Source of the DNA: Diphasiastrum complanatum
Lineage: Eukaryota; Streptophyta; Lycopodiopsida; Lycopodiales; Lycopodiaceae
Direction of reading: 5' to 3'
DNA: 64,000 nt
NCBI GenBank assembly: GCA_029204225.1
Contig: CM055095.1
Span: 73,902,001 to 73,966,000 of the forward strand
Shown: positions 18,091-29,744 of the stretch, one piece after another
Position numbering within the stretch: the stretch's first letter is position 1
Layout of the letters: the number at the start of each line of letters is the position of its first letter
Translations under genes and position numbers: made by a program
The notes under the pieces: model-generated
Databases searched by the model: none
Seen by the model: only the letters and a program-made list of their open reading frames with translations
Told to the model about the DNA's origin: nothing

Positions 18091-18838
18091 TTCGCGAACA
18101 ATTTTCTATCTTTGAATTTTTTTTTTTGTGCGAAAGCTCTTACGGGATCCCAAACACTCGACTACACATCATAGAACATATTTTACTCTAGCAATCAAGA
18201 GACACATCACAAGGCCAAGAGATACACAAAATAGAGCGACTATATTGTCAGTTTGATTTTAGAACGAGATCGTCAGTGTCTCGCTTGTTGGCGGATTGAC
18301 TCTCTGCTCTTTCGTTGTGTTCTGCTCGTTGGCAGACTTTCATGCACAATTATGGTATTTTCGCTTTCTTACTCTATTCGCTAAGTCTGTCTCTGTTTTT
18401 TTTACAGATCTCTGTATTCATTATCTCTCTTCTTTTTCTCTTCTTTTGGTTATGATCCAGAGAGGATTGTTTATACCTCCACTGTGTGGAGTTTACAAGA
18501 TAGCTAAACGTAGAATCACAAGACTAGTTAACGCTAATCAACTAGTTAGTTAGTCTCTGTTGTTGCTATTCATTTTAGTTGGGCATGAAGCCCGTTGAGC
18601 TGCCAGCTGGCAGCGCGAAGGATTTCTCTTCGTTTGTTTCGGTTTTTTCATTGTTTCGTTCTTTTCGTCCTGGAGGTGTGTTTACGATTCGAGATTGATT
18701 CGCGAATTGTTCATGCTTCGAGTCAAAGACACGTTGACTGTGACAAATTGTTCTCGTTCGACCTTCGTGTCTTGTTCGTGCTGTGACAAAGTTGCAGGAG
18801 TTCACCATCTCTGACACTATCCAATAAGGAGGGGGATA
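18091..18838 (+). mobile_element. possible retroelement 3' interior ending in a polypurine tract
   Basis: A purine tract (AAGGAGGGGGATAA, about 18825-18838) precedes TGTTAGCAACTG. Near 18100 and 18700 there are GATTCGCGAA and GCGAATTGTTCATG strings resembling repeats in the LTR at 60.8-61.1 kb. No coding domain was recognised. Confidence 0.35.
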
Positions 18839-19690
18839 ATGTTAGCAACTGTGCAGCACAGTGGAAAAAAAGTTAATAAAGAAAAGAAATAAAACTCTGT
18901 GGCATGTGTATTGTAAGCCCACGTATGAGTATTTGCCAATAAACTTCTACTATGGCATGTGTTTTCTAAGTCCATGGGTAGAAGCTTAAAATAATAAAAT
19001 AACTTAAACTTAGGATTGGAACTTAGACTTAAGAAACTTAAGCTTAGAAATATTCTAAGATATCTTAAGTTATCTTAAGTCCCAAGCTAGAAACTTTTTA
19101 AAGTTCTAAGTTCTAAGTTGGAAGTTTTAGGAGCCTTAGAATGGCTAGTTTTAAACTAATCCCATAAGTTAGTGGATACTTATGGAAGGCCCTTCTTGCT
19201 ATAAGAAGAGAGATTAAGCTATCTTGCTCTCTATTTTGGAGAATTATCACTCTATTTCATTTGTATTCCCTTTTGGAAGGTGCATAGCTTGAGGGAAGGT
19301 GCTTGGGCCTCCTCTTGCTCCTTTTCATCACTTTTCTATATTGTGGCATGCTTTATTTGCTATTTGCTTAGCTAGCCACAGTCTGTTATTTCTATCTCCC
19401 TTTTGGGTGTTAAAATAGGATCTAGTTTTTGTCAATCTTGGCTAGTTGGGTAAGCCTTAGTCAAGTTAGTTATTTATTTCTGTTACGAGCACCAGTTGGG
19501 AAAGCCTTGGTACTTCCTTCCTTCTTGTTAATATTTTACAGTTGAAAGCTATTTGTAGGACTTAGAAGGTGGACAACCGGTCTATCACTATACTACGCAT
19601 GAACCCTCCATTAGGCCTAGCCACTGCATAGAAGTAGTTTTACACCCAAAAACAAATTAGCATCCGTTTTCAAGTGCTTACATTTTTTTG
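18839..19690 (+). mobile_element. possible LTR following the polypurine tract
   Basis: It starts TGTTAGCAACTG right after the purine tract. A TATA-like CTATAAGAAGAG lies near 19199-19210. The right end is only guessed from a terminal CA near 19680. No partner LTR was seen. Confidence 0.4.
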
Positions 19691-19789
19691 TTCACATCTT
19701 ATGAAATTGTGTGTTTTTTCTAATACAGGTTTGATAAAATCATATGAACGTACTAAAATCTAGTTATACTACAAACATGATGTAGATGG

Positions 19790-20390
19790 ACGTGTGATGA
19801 GGAGATTCGTGAGATAGACGTGCAAACAAAACATGAAGATATGGTGGAGGTTGTATGTATGCTTGAGAGGGATTTTCCAACTTCTATCCTAGACATAGAG
19901 GTGCATCTGCTTGTGCACTTGGTCCAAGAAGTTGGTATTGTCGGTCAAGGTATAATGCATGTGATTTTGATTTTAGTGGTTTCAAGAAATGTAGTGTGAT
20001 TCTTTATAAATGAATAACATAATGCTCTCATTGTGTTAAAAAAATTTGTAGGTGCATGTTTTTCTTGGAGAGATTCATGAAAGTTTTGAATGATTTTGTG
20101 CATCAGAAGGCAAGGCTAGAGGGAAGCATGTCAGAGGGATGGTTAGTGCAAGAATCTGTAATTTAGGTTACCTAAGTTTTGCTTCAGATAGATCCATCTG
20201 CTCCACGACTATGGCATGATGAGGAAAGCAATGAGGTGAAAGGTGAAAAACCTCAATTGATGGGGAGTCTTGAAAAAATGACACCTATTTTGAGAGAAAA
20301 AACTTCAACCTTCATGCTCTATAATTTACGAGTAATGCATAAGTGGTTGGAATCATATGAACAAGAGAAAAAAAAAAAAAAAAGGGGAGG
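19790..20390 (+). pseudogene. CACTA (En/Spm) transposase remnant, DUF4218 region
   Basis: The plus strand reads MLERDFPTSILDIEVHLLVH, then after an apparent 80-90 bp intron (GT near 19949, AG near 20053) FFLERFMKVLNDFV and KARLEGSMSEGW. This is the DUF4218 signature of plant CACTA transposases: a Cys/Leu-Glu..FPP..FD.MVHL box, then the W.ERF...LK..V..KARPEGS..E box. A third open part (20179-20390) has VMHKWLESYEQEK. The reading frame breaks at TAG (20163) and at the intron junction, so it is not functional. The TNP2 catalytic part and terminal repeats were not found. Confidence 0.7.
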
Positions 20391-20412
20391 AGGGGGGGGG
20401 GGGGGGGGGGGG
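20363..20412. repeat. A run followed by G run
   Basis: About 17 A residues followed by a G-rich run with about 20 G. It ends the CACTA remnant. Confidence 0.8.
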
Positions 20413-22096
20413 TTGACTAGAAATTGACACCAATGCAATAGGCGTAGAGGTCAAGTTGCACCTTCACAGATTGCCCAACCAATGCACCATAGAATGGATG
20501 ATTGATACACTCCAACAAGCAAGATCAAAGGGACAATTCATTTTAGACACGGAATGGGAATTTTCAAGCGGATATGATTGGAAGGTTTTTTTCAAGTGAA
20601 CAATTTTAATTTGTACGATGATTGATTATTGTTTAATTATAATCAACAGTATCAAAAGTATAGTGCAATGTGGGGCATATGGTCGTTAGCATCGCATTGA
20701 ATCAATTGATATGAAACGACCATATACGATATTGGATGAGTGATGCATCCACCTCACAATTCTATTGGACCCTTCTCATGAAAACCTCACTTTGTGATTG
20801 GACCCCTTGATTCTTGCCAACACTTGAAGTGTGTCACTCATCAAATTACATCTACCCATGTGTCACAAGCCTAACTAGCTCAAGTTTGCATCATATCCTA
20901 CTTTTGGCCAAATGATGGCTTTACATGTGGAATTGACCAAGTTGCCTTCTATGCCAAAAATGGCCCTATCAAACTTCTACACCTAGATGCTTGATACAAT
21001 ATCAAATTCCTAAAGTCAATATGACTAACATGTTTTTTATTATTTTCCACACGTGTGATATTTTCACATGAACTAGAAACATAAAATTGCCAAGCTAGAT
21101 TTTGCCAATTTTTCACAAAAATGACTTGTATACTTCACATGGTCTCAAAGAGCTATTATCAAAAGCTTATAAGCGCTTAGTAGAGATAAGAAAAAGGCCT
21201 CAATAGAGTTCATATCTATAGCATATTGTTCGAACAAGCAAAAATCACTTCTTTGTAGAGCACCCATCCATACCACTTAAGCGCACAAACCTCAAGCAAC
21301 CAAAAAGCTATTTGATGGCTTTTCTCATAGGTCAAAAGGCATACAGAATTATCTATATATGCTTCTCCAATAAAGAGGTCAGATAATTGAAGCATCAAAC
21401 GTCTAGAAAATCATAAAAAACACTACCTTTTTGAGTTTTATCGACTTCTACATTTTGCATCTACTATCCATAGCTATTTAATAGCTTTTACCTATCTAGA
21501 GAGTTTTCATTAACGGCATAATAATCAGCTCTATAGATATTTTCATCATAAAACCGTGTTCTTTGACCAAAATTTGTTTTTTAATCACGTTAGATGGATC
21601 TTAATCTTGTGAAAGTGAAACTAGACTGTAACAACCTCAATTTGACCTCATGTATGTATTTGAGCTTCTGATTTTGCTCAATATAGACTCTTTATGTTTG
21701 TTGCTAGCCAAAGACCATCAATTTTGACAATGAAACACGGTCTAAATCCAATATCGATGGCATAATTGGCATGCAATCATTAGAAACATTCACATAATAA
21801 TTAAAAAACAGCAAGTATTCCCCATAAAATCATTAACATATAGTATGTTTCATAAAATTCAAGCTAACTCTATGCATACTAGTCAAAAAAACCATAATAA
21901 ACTCATTAAATTTCAAGTGAAATATAGTTATGGAGAACATCTGTAACACTGGTCCTTAGGCTAGAAATGATCAATATCCACAGAAACCGCCTACTTGGAG
22001 GTCAATTCCACCACTAAAAATAAAAAGGAAAGAGATATTACCATAAAGCTACAAAAAGCAACAAGCATTGCCACTTTCTGATTAATGCAAGCCCAG
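20413..22096. other. no gene recognised; interior of a truncated LTR element in part
   Basis: The primer-binding site at 22097-22108 implies that the sequence below it is the interior of a minus-strand element, but no gag or pol motif is visible. One CACACGTGTG palindrome occurs near 21046. Confidence 0.4.
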
Positions 22097-22108
22097 GCTC
22101 TGATACCA
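22097..22108 (-). promoter_or_regulatory. primer-binding site (minus strand)
   Basis: GCTCTGATACCA on the plus strand, so TGGTATCAGAGC on the minus strand, one base from the LTR that starts at 22110. Confidence 0.8.
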
Positions 22109-22109
22109 T

Positions 22110-22617
22110 TGTAAAGATTGTTTTGTGTAGATCCATAAGATCTCATTGCAAATGTCAAAAAGGATAGATGTGGAGCCAAACCACTCACCAAAGAGAAACT
22201 GAAGATTAAACCTCAAAAGCTTCACCCCCAAGCCATTGTGACTAAATATAAGAGAAGAGAGATTTCTAGTAACTGAAAATCAAAACCTTGAAGTGGAGTA
22301 GGGAGATTTTGTGTAGGTGTATATAGACTCCATGAGCCTAGGAATATATACTCCAAAAACCTAATTCTTTACTAAACTCTATTGATATGACCTCTACATG
22401 CATATAGTCTTTAGTCATCATGCATTACTCAACAAGTCCTAATTGAAACACATGGGCCCTCCTAAGGTTATTAATTACTTTTCTGGCCTAGATCAAAATG
22501 TTGAGGCATAACTAATATTCTCATACACTAGAGTGTCGAATATCCATGTCAATGATTGTTTCGAATGCCTAGTATAGGACATTAATGCAAGACATGAATG
22601 CAGACATGAATGCAACA
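22110..22617 (-). mobile_element. Gypsy-type LTR (minus strand), about 508 bp
   Basis: Bounded by TGT at 22110 and ACA at 22617 (plus coordinates), next to a primer-binding site. It resembles the LTR at 40885-41358: both contain GGTTATTAAT, GCATAACTAATA and a GTAT/GAATATCCA block in the same order. A Gypsy integrase end lies just above it. Confidence 0.65.
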
Positions 22618-22779
22618 CCCATCATATATGACTTACCTTTCCAACTAATCAGATGTATAGATTTTATACACTTTTTTAGTTAATTACATCAAGTATTCAT
22701 GACCTTTTCAAATTCCATGGGTATGTAGGCAATCAAATCCTCCAACTATCCTAGTTTACCTTCTAGAATATGATTATCC

Positions 22780-23936
22780 CTTCCACCAAGTATCTCTTTT
22801 AAGTGCTCTTTGAAGTGACTAATTCAAATACAATGTAAACCTTACTTCCTAGCAAAAAATTTATTAGATAGGTGGATCGATTAAGTTTGCTTTTAATCTT
22901 ATAAGAGCCACTATATAGGTTTTCCTTGTTCGAATTCTTAAAATCTTTTCGGATTTTGAGGTATATACAATCTCTAATCTCAAACTCGAGGTGAGTGACT
23001 TTGGTTAGCATAGAATTGTGCTTGATCATCAGCTGATTTTATATTGTCCTTGGCCACTTGCAATTTCTGCATATCCACCAAAAAATTAATTGTAGCTTGC
23101 ACTTTGAGACCTTTGAGTTCATCAAATGCTAGTGAACATGGGTGAAATCCAAACACTTCCTTGGCCACTTGCAACATTTCTTGCATATCCACCAAACAAT
23201 TTGTTGTAGCTTGCACCTTGAGACCTTTGAGTCTGTCAGATAGTGGTATACATGGCTAAAAGCCAAACATTAACATGAAATGCCTCAATCTAGTGGTAAA
23301 ATGCTTCGCACTATTATATGCAAACTCATTATTGCAAAGTGCATTGTCCAATATAATTGTCATTGGTAAACATACGCACAAAGCATATATCCCATCGACT
23401 AGTTGATATGTTCAGTTTGACCATCATATTTAGGGTGATTATAAGACAAAAAGACTAATGGAAATCTCCAATTCTCAAAGACTGATTGTTAGAATTTGCT
23501 AGTGAACTTGGGATCATGATCACCAAGAACATCATTCGACAATCTAAACAACTTCAACAACTTTGCAATAAGTAGTTTAGAATCCTCCATAATGGAATTT
23601 TTTGGAATAAGCTATGCCATCTTGGTTAGCCTATCAATTACTACCCAAATGACATTATGATCATTTGCTATTCAGAATATAGAAAGACTAGTTGCAAAAT
23701 TCATTAAATACTTTTCTATTTCTTATCAAAAAATTCAATAGATGCAACAGATCAGCTGTTTTCAGTCCTTCAAGTTTTATTCACTTGGCATTGTTCACAC
23801 TTTTGAGCATATATATCCACATGACATTTCATTTTTGAACATATATCTCCACATGACATTTCATTTTTGGCCAAAAAAAATTTCTTGTAACTAGGTCAAT
23901 GATCTTTTGTATGCCTATGTGCCCAACTTTAGGACT
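22780..23936 (-). pseudogene. Gypsy integrase C-terminal half, interrupted by Copia 1
   Basis: The minus strand from 23936 reads HIGIQKIIDLVTRNFFWPKM (the integrase zinc-binding HHCC segment), then stop-ridden core sequence, then AQFYANQSHSPRV and VYLKIRKDF, the integrase C-terminal strand region. Frames are broken many times. A 115-bp stretch is tandemly duplicated at about 23050-23280. The upstream end is cut exactly where the Copia 1 LTR begins (23937). Confidence 0.75.
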
Positions 23937-25221
23937 TGTTTGAGTTGATTTTCCTTCACCCTCTAATCCATCTAAATAGCTACAAGTTTTATTTCCTACT
24001 ACTCTCTGTTTTTCTGTCAACTGCAGATGCAATTGTACAAAAAAACAATGGATTCTACATAAATGGAAAAGCCAAAATTTGTGACATTGCAATTCTATGA
24101 CAATTCAACTACATATTTACTCATTCTGCAAATTCGAAGTCTCGCAACAGGCAAAAAATGCGAAATATCAAAGATACATGCAGATCTCGTCATTTTGGCC
24201 TTCTTAAAAATCTCAAACAATGCGAACTTCTCGACACCTGCAGAAATACATTGTATTTCTTGCATATATCAAACGGTGATAATGACAATTTGTTCATGAT
24301 CAACTTCTATGGCATTTTACAAACTGTCACGAACTATAATAAGGCTTTTTTAGGCATAATCACTACCATCTCTTATAAGATGTGTTAATTGTACAGTTAA
24401 TCAAAAAATTACAAGATGGTTAGTTGATCAATAAATAGTGACCAAACACCAACATCAAAAGCAAAGTAATGACGTGTAGTAGTAGTGTAGAGACAAGATA
24501 TTGATCATTGAGAGGTGATCACAAGAGAGTTTTACAATGTGCAAATTAGTGTGAGACACATAGTGCTATGCACGATCCTAAACTATTTCATGACAGATAT
24601 TGTAGTGATCTGTATTTTAGCTTATTCTACATACCAGATTCATAGGGAATCATTGTACTCAGCTCATTTAACTGAAGCATAAGTAGGGCTTTCTTGCACA
24701 TTATCCTGTCTTAAATTATCTCATTTTATTCACTCTATTTTGATAACACACTACAATCATCATCCTCATTGCAACTTCCATAGCGATAACGTCTACACTT
24801 TCCATATTTGTCTACAACACCTCAAGAAAGTCGTAGAACGGATGACATTGACTCCTACATTATCATCTATCAGTAGCGATAACGTCTACACTTTCTGTGG
24901 TTGTCTATGACACCTCAAGAAGGTAGTAGAACGATTGTCATTGACTCCTATGTTATTAGCTATCATAAGTATTAATTTATTTTACATCTAAAAGTTACAA
25001 GATTTTGGCTCATAGTAGATCTCAGATACGTTGAAGGCTGTTGTTGTTCTGACTTTAATTCTGCTCTGTCAGTTCATTATGTTTGACTAGATAATTGCAT
25101 AGCCCGCAATACTATAGTTAGGATTTCTAAATATAACTACATGAAACTAAAAAGATTTTAATTCTAAGATTGAACTTATTCAAGAGATATCAGAACATCT
25201 AGTTCAAATCATCTCCTTTCA
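23937..25221 (+). mobile_element. Copia 1 5' LTR
   Basis: It starts TGTTTGAGTTGATTTTCC and is alignable with 29322-29655 (same order of TTTTATTTCCTACTAC, GGAAAAGCCAAAATTTGTGA, GCAACAGGCAAAAAATGC). It ends near a primer-binding-like TGGTATCAACGCTCC at 25226. Within it an approximately 109-bp unit (TAGCGATAACGTCTACACTTTC) is tandemly duplicated at about 24780-24967. Confidence 0.7.
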
Positions 25222-25225
25222 TCAG

Positions 25226-25240
25226 TGGTATCAACGCTCC
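25226..25240 (+). promoter_or_regulatory. degenerate primer-binding site of Copia 1
   Basis: TGGTATCAACGCTCC resembles the standard TGGTATCAGAGCTCC. A second similar string, TGGTATCTGAGTGCC, occurs at 25251. Confidence 0.5.
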
Positions 25241-25360
25241 TATCTAACAATGGTATCTGAGTGCCTCTGCTGAATCAACCATTCTGACACTAGTATTAGA
25301 GCCTTAGGTTTCTTGATTAAACTTTTCATCTGTAACTTCGGTTTGTAGAACATTCAACTA

Positions 25361-26110
25361 ATGGAGTCATCCTCCGAAAATAGAATCATTGAGAAATTCA
25401 ATGGTGAAAACTTCCATATGTGAAAGCTCAAAATCAAAATGATTCTAACAGAAAAGGATCTCTAGGAGTTGGTGGACGGAACCCTTTCCAAACCAATGGA
25501 TCATGATCTCCTAGCTCAATGGAAAATCAAATATGGCAAAGCACTTGCCACAATCACCCTAAACATGAGAGACTCTCATCTCTCATGTAACTTCCTGTAA
25601 GACTTCTCATAAAGCCTGGGAGATTATTACTTCTCTATATTATACACAATATATTTTAGCAGAGCTCTTTCTTAGAAAAAATTTTGATTCTCATTCTAGA
25701 TGACTGAAAATACATTTATCTTTGATCACATTAACAATCTCAAAACTTTAATGGATTATCTGCATAGACTGTCCAATCTTGGGCAACGATGCAGTCATGT
25801 TACTTTCAAGTCTTCCAACATCTTATGAGAATTTTATCATGTTTATCAGTACACAACCTGGTTTGACCCTTCAAAAGGTCACTTCTATTCTCAATCAAAA
25901 AGAAATTAGAAGAAAGATGTCTGACCTGTCTACTAAAGGCAAAGGTCTAGCATTGTTCAGCAAGGGAACTTTTAAAAAGGAATTTCATTTCAAGGCCAAG
26001 CCTACTTCTGATTCACAATCTTCGTAGTCTTCTCATTGAAGTCATGATAAACTTAAAACCAAATTATTCTACAAATATTGCAAAAAGACAAATCATGACA
26101 TAAAAGATTC
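25361..26110 (+). pseudogene. Copia 1 gag (broken)
   Basis: ATG at 25361 begins MESSSENRIIEKFNGENF, followed by stops at intervals. The C-terminal half (25779-26027) has LLSSLPTSYENF and LTLQKVTSILNQKE, the UBN2 gag pattern. A knuckle-like YKYCKKTNHD near 26075 has lost its first and last cysteines. The gag cannot be made as one protein. Confidence 0.75.
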
Positions 26111-27900
26111 GAATGCACAATGAGCCAAAGAAGAATCAATCACAGAATTTTGCAAAAAATCAACAAGCATTGGAGGCAAAAGAAGAAGATCCAAGACTCT
26201 TCATGGTCAAACACAGCATGATGCCTAGCAATCAAAACTGGTACTTGGACAGTGGTGCCACACAACACATGACATCAAGTAAAGAATGGTTTGTGTTTCT
26301 CAACACAACCAATGCCATGAGATACATATATCTTGGTCATTCAAGCAGCCACCAATTGAAAGCCGAAGGCACCATACGACTGCAATTTCAAAATGGTTTA
26401 CCAAAAACCATATCGAACGTATTTTATATACCAGGCCTCACCAAGAACCTGCTATCAATAAGCAAGGTTGGTACACACTGTAAAATTTATAACAAATGAA
26501 TATACCATTGAGGATAAAGACTCTAAAGTTCTTGTCATAGGAACTATAAATGGATATTTATATGTCCTTTTTCTTGATTATGCTTTGATGTCAAATTCAA
26601 AACTCAGTTCCAATGAAAGTAAATTATGGCATTACACATTAGGACACTTCAATATGAGATCTATTAAATATATGGTGTGCAAATCATTAGCAACTATATA
26701 ATGGTATTTGATTTCGATGTGCTTGCTCCTAGAATAAAATCTAGGATTGATGGATAATACAATTGCTTCTTGCATCATCTTCTGAATCCTTTGTATGTGA
26801 ATCTTTGTATTTTAGGCAAGCACTCTAGAAGCAAATTCAGCAAAAGTCAATCTATTAGATCCAAATATGTTCTTGAGCTCATACATACTGCTTTATTTGG
26901 TCCTATGCACACACCATTCCATGGTGGTTCTCTTTACTTTATCACCTTCATAGATGATTACTCAAGATTTACTTTTGCTCATAAAGAACAAAGATGAAGC
27001 ATTCAGTTGCTTCCAACAATTCAAATCTGCAACAGAAGTATAAAAAGGAAAGAAAATAAAGTGTCTAAGATTATATGGAGGTGGAGAGTACATCTCCACA
27101 TATCTTTCTGATAATGGCATTAAACAACATTTTACTACAAGTTATACTCCCCAACAAAATGAGATAACAGAAAGAAAGAACACAACTCTTTTTGAAGCTA
27201 CTAGATCTATGTTAAATCATGCACACCTGCCCAAGAAATACTAATGTGAAGCCATAGCTACAGCATGCTATGTGCAGAATTATTCCAGCACACACGTTGT
27301 CGACAATAAGACACCTTATGAAGCCTATATAGGCAAAAAGCCTAACATAAGCCATCTGGAAGTATTTGGATGCATCAGCTATGCCCAAATACCACAAAAA
27401 CTCAAGAAGAAATTGAATTCAACCTCTTCTGGATGCATCTTCATCAGTTATCCAACTGAGTACAAGGCCTACAAGGTCCTTGATATTGATAATGGATTTG
27501 TATCTATAAGCAGAGACATAAAGTTTTTGGAAGATAACTTTCATGACTTTAAAGGTAAATCAGTTTCCAACACTGATGATTCTTTATGAATTCTTAAATC
27601 ATTTCAATTTACCATTTTATACTCTTCTCGTACAAAGATGCAAACTACTGATACACATGTAAAAGGAAGTCAAGAAGATATCTCAGTACCAAATCTCACA
27701 ACAAGGAACAGTTTACATAAACAGTCTACATTAGCAGATGTACCCAACAGTAGCAGACAACCAAAGACTATTCACCTATTAGAAGATCATCAAGATTTTG
27801 GCTACCACCGAACATCTACAAACATGAACTATTCTTGAATTTAGAAAAAGAACCACAAAGTGTTTCTAAAGCACTCTCTACACTAGAAGCTGATAAATGG
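26111..27900 (+). pseudogene. Copia 1 protease-integrase region (broken)
   Basis: Protease motif WYLDSGATQHMT (about 26240-26275), gag-pre-integrase motif KLWHYTLGHFNMRSI (near 26625), integrase core FITFIDDYSRFTF (near 26940) and the integrase C-terminal stretch KTPYEAYIGKKPNISHLEVF (27310-27370) with CIFISYPTEYKAYKV (near 27440) occur in the right order. Frames shift near 26500 and 26985, and there are several stops. The region ends at the RT start, where a foreign LTR has inserted. Confidence 0.85.
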
Positions 27901-28445
27901 CAAACTGTGAAAGATTCAACTAGTTTGATCATATTTGTTATATTTTCATATTTGGCATATTGAGGCCAACTTTGTTCTTAGATTTAGAGATTGACTTTTC
28001 AAAGTTCATTAGTCTAAATGTCATTTGAATAAACACTTTTTGAAAGTGTGAGAAAGTTAGAAGGCGAGTTTGAGTAGATTCAAATTTAAATGTTGGGTAC
28101 TTTGAATCTAGACCCAAAAATAGTAGGGTTACCATTTTGGAGGGAAACCCAAGTGGCCAAATAGGGTTTGGACCTGTTATAAAAGGATGTAACTCGTAGA
28201 ATGATCTATATTTGCTATTTTTGGATCCACATATGTGAAATATAGTAGCTTGATGGTTGTGTACGGACATCAATAGTACTTTATTATTTCATTCAAGTTT
28301 GATCAAGTTCTATTAGTGTTTGCATTTAATTTGTGTGTCGATGCTGATTTTTCTACATTGGTGAGATTGGTAGTGTATTTCTTTTTCTAACCAAAGATCT
28401 TTCAAGTGGATTGGATCTTAATGATCTATAATCCTTCACACAAAC
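27901..28445 (+). mobile_element. solo LTR with 5-bp target-site duplication, inside Copia 1 reverse transcriptase
   Basis: The LTR runs 27906-28440 (535 bp), from TGTGAAAGATTCAACTAG to AATCCTTCACA, with CAAAC on both sides (27901-27905 and 28441-28445). It has no internal region, primer-binding site or polypurine tract, so it is a solo LTR left by recombination. The reverse-transcriptase reading frame is continuous across the site if one CAAAC copy and the LTR are ignored. It belongs to the family at 2275, 57830, 58453 and 63620. TATA-like TTATAAAAGG lies near 28177-28186. Confidence 0.93.
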
Positions 28446-28767
28446 TGCCATGGATAGTGAATACAATTTACTACTCAAGAATCGGACATGGTCTATTGTA
28501 GATCTTCCACCAAAGAAGAAGGTCATCGATACAAAAGGGATCTTCAAAAGGAAGTTCAACCCAGATGGGTCTATTGCCAAATGGAAGGCAAGATTTATAG
28601 ACAAAGACTACAAACAAGTTCAAGGTATTGACTACAACGAGACTTTCAGTCCGATAGTTAAATTACAATCTCTCAAAACGTTTTTTGCACATGCTGCTAT
28701 CAACAATCTTGAAATCCATCAAATGGATGTCAAGACAGCATTTTTACATGGAGAAATCCAAGAATAA
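28446..28767 (+). pseudogene. Copia 1 reverse transcriptase N-terminal part
   Basis: The frame reads LLLKNRTWSIVDLPPKKKVI, KWKARFIDKDYKQVQGIDY, TFSPIVKLQSLKT and HQMDVKTAFLHGEI, the start of Copia RT through the first catalytic Asp box. It ends in TAA at 28765; the YVDD-containing catalytic part is deleted, and the sequence jumps to RNase H within about 60 bp. Confidence 0.9.
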
Positions 28768-28829
28768 TTCTATATTTCATAGACTAAAGGATATGAGGTA
28801 AAGGGCAAAGAGCATGGAACCATTCTTGC

Positions 28830-29310
28830 ATGATCAACTCTATATGGGTACATTAATTCAGATTGGGGTGGCGATCCAAATACCAGAAAATCAACTTTTG
28901 GTTATTGCTTCTATTCAGCAGGAGGTCAGTCTCTTGGAACAACATAAAGCAGAAATCAGTTTCTTTGTCTTCAATAGAAGCGGAATACATTGGTGCAACT
29001 CAGGCTACAAAAGAAGCTATTTGGATCAGATTATTGTTGCAGGATATCTCAAACCAGCAACTCAACTCTAAGATCATCTACTGTGACAACTTAAGTTGCA
29101 TATCTCTTTCTCTCAATTCTAGGTTCCATTCTAGGACTAAACACATTGAAATACAATTATATTTTGTAAAAGAAAAAGTACTTGCAAAGCAACTAGAGCT
29201 AGTATATTGTGATACTAACGATATGGTTGCAGATATTTTTACTAAAGCTCTAATTAAATCAAAGCATGTTCAAATTGTGAATATGATACAGTTGGATCAT
29301 AGTCCAAAAG
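28830..29310 (+). pseudogene. Copia 1 RNase H domain (frameshifted)
   Basis: After a deletion the plus strand reads INSDWGGDPNTRKSTFGYCF, then shifts frame and continues SLSSIEAEYIGATQATKEAI, TKHIEIQLYFVKEKV and ADIFTKAL. These are the ordered RNase H signatures of plant Copia. At least one frameshift (near 28950) disables it. Confidence 0.9.
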
Positions 29311-29321
29311 TGAGCTTAAGG

Positions 29322-29655
29322 GCGGTGTTGGAGTTAATCTCCCTTCACCCTCTGATCCATTTAAATAGTTGCAAGTTTTATTTCCTACTACCCTCTGTTT
29401 TTTGTCAACTATAGATGCAATTCTATAGAAAAATAGGATTCTACACACGTGGAAAAGCCAAAATTTGTGACATTGTAGATTTACTCACAATTCTACATAA
29501 ATACTCATTCTACATATTTACACGAAGTTTTGCAACAGGCAAAAAATGCAAAGTATCAAAGATATGTGCAGATCTTGTCATTTCGGGCTTCTTAAAAATC
29601 CTGAAAAATGCAAACTTTCCGACGCCTACAGAAATACATTGTGTTTCACTGATAT
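29322..29655 (+). mobile_element. Copia 1 3' LTR, truncated
   Basis: TGTTGGAGTTAATCTCCC starts the LTR; it aligns with the 5' LTR at 23937 for about 330 bp and then stops abruptly. The remaining roughly 900 bp is missing; minus-strand Copia 2 sequence follows from about 29745. Confidence 0.8.
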
Positions 29656-29744
29656 ATCCTTATTACCATCATAATAAGTGTTTTCTTTTCTCGTGTGCTC
29701 TCTTTGGGGAATGGCATCTCTTATAATACAATAAATATTGAATT

